This document shows, piece after piece, positions 5,694 to 5,863 of a stretch of DNA of 5,863 nt. Numbering within the stretch: position 1 is the first letter of the stretch; every line of letters begins with the position of its first letter. Source of the DNA: Rhodobacterales bacterium UBA3077 (GTDB taxonomy: Bacteria > Pseudomonadota > Alphaproteobacteria > Rhodobacterales > Rhodobacteraceae); the NCBI GenBank assembly GCA_002366685.1, contig DFBP01000168.1, forward strand, positions 11,087 through 16,949, read 5' to 3'. The notes under the pieces are model-generated. The model searched no databases and had not been told where the DNA came from. It was given only the letters and a program-made list of their open reading frames with translations. A program made the translations under genes and the position numbers.

Positions 5694-5863
5694 ATGAAGG
5701 TGCTTGTGCCTGTCAAACGTGTGATTGACTATAATGTTAAAGTCCGTGTGAAAGCGGATGGCAGCGGTGTCGATCTTGCCAACGTAAAAATGTCAATGAA
5801 CCCGTTCGACGAGATCGCGGTTGAAGAAGCCATTCGCCTGAAAGAGGCCGGTACGGTTTCGGA
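5694..5863 (+). CDS. etfB: Electron transfer flavoprotein subunit beta, N-terminal part (runs off the window)
   Basis: Beta subunit of the FAD- and AMP-containing heterodimer that accepts electrons from acyl-CoA dehydrogenases and related flavoenzymes and passes them to ETF:ubiquinone oxidoreductase. Only the first 56 codons plus two bases are present, of about 250 expected. Seen: MKVLVPVKRVIDYNVKVRVK at the N-terminus, the family's first strand and following loop, and MNPFDEIAVEEAIRLKE (35-51), the hallmark helix region of EtfB. The ATG is preceded by GGAG at 9 bases. The gene is in the same direction as the adenosyltransferase gene, with a 94-base gap holding a possible operator, so it may have its own promoter or be the end of the same transcript. 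etfA would be expected next, outside the window. Confidence 0.95.
   Translation, partial: MKVLVPVKRVIDYNVKVRVKADGSGVDLANVKMSMNPFDEIAVEEAIRLKEAGTVS

Overview
The window looks like ordinary chromosomal DNA from an alphaproteobacterium, most likely Rhodobacterales (Roseobacter-type). Three things point there: the ParC sequence (including its C-terminal tail), the gene order HIG1-domain protein / PduO-type cobalamin adenosyltransferase / etfB, and a moderately high GC content judged by eye. The genus assignment is inference. No tRNA, rRNA, insertion sequence, CRISPR array or phage-like gene was seen.

Left part (about 1-3627): a plus-strand cytochrome P450 (62-1378) runs tail-to-tail into a minus-strand parC, the A subunit of topoisomerase IV (1375-3627). 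Their stop codons share the palindrome TTAA. The P450 keeps the oxygen-activation and heme-cysteine motifs, but the near-invariant Arg of the K-helix ExxR motif is Gly. Its N-terminus also looks displaced: an ATG in another frame at 34 would join the P450 frame if one base were removed. It may be a decaying gene, an unusual P450, or a sequencing-error artefact.

Middle (3628-3976): a gap of 349 bases without a convincing gene. It should carry divergent control signals for parC (leftward) and for the SDR gene (rightward). It holds several short inverted repeats. Just before the SDR gene there are two stem-loops, the second of which would occlude its ribosome binding site.

Right part (3977-5863): a tight plus-strand cluster of an NAD(P)-dependent short-chain dehydrogenase, a 67-residue twin-membrane-span HIG1-domain protein, a PduO-type ATP:cob(I)alamin adenosyltransferase, and, after 94 bases, the start of etfB (cut by the window edge). 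Gaps of 12 and 3 bases suggest the first three are co-transcribed and translationally coupled. The theme is respiratory and acyl-CoA metabolism. ETF carries electrons from acyl-CoA dehydrogenases to the quinone pool, the adenosyltransferase makes the cofactor for acyl-CoA mutases, and HIG1 proteins are linked to respiratory complexes in mitochondria. An 11-bp inverted repeat of TGC-N3-GCA type before etfB resembles sites known for the polyhydroxybutyrate regulator PhaR, but this rests on motif resemblance only.

I found no clearly new multi-gene system. The points most worth a second look are the P450 ExxR loss with its possible N-terminal frameshift, the SDR leader structure, and the possible operator before etfB.
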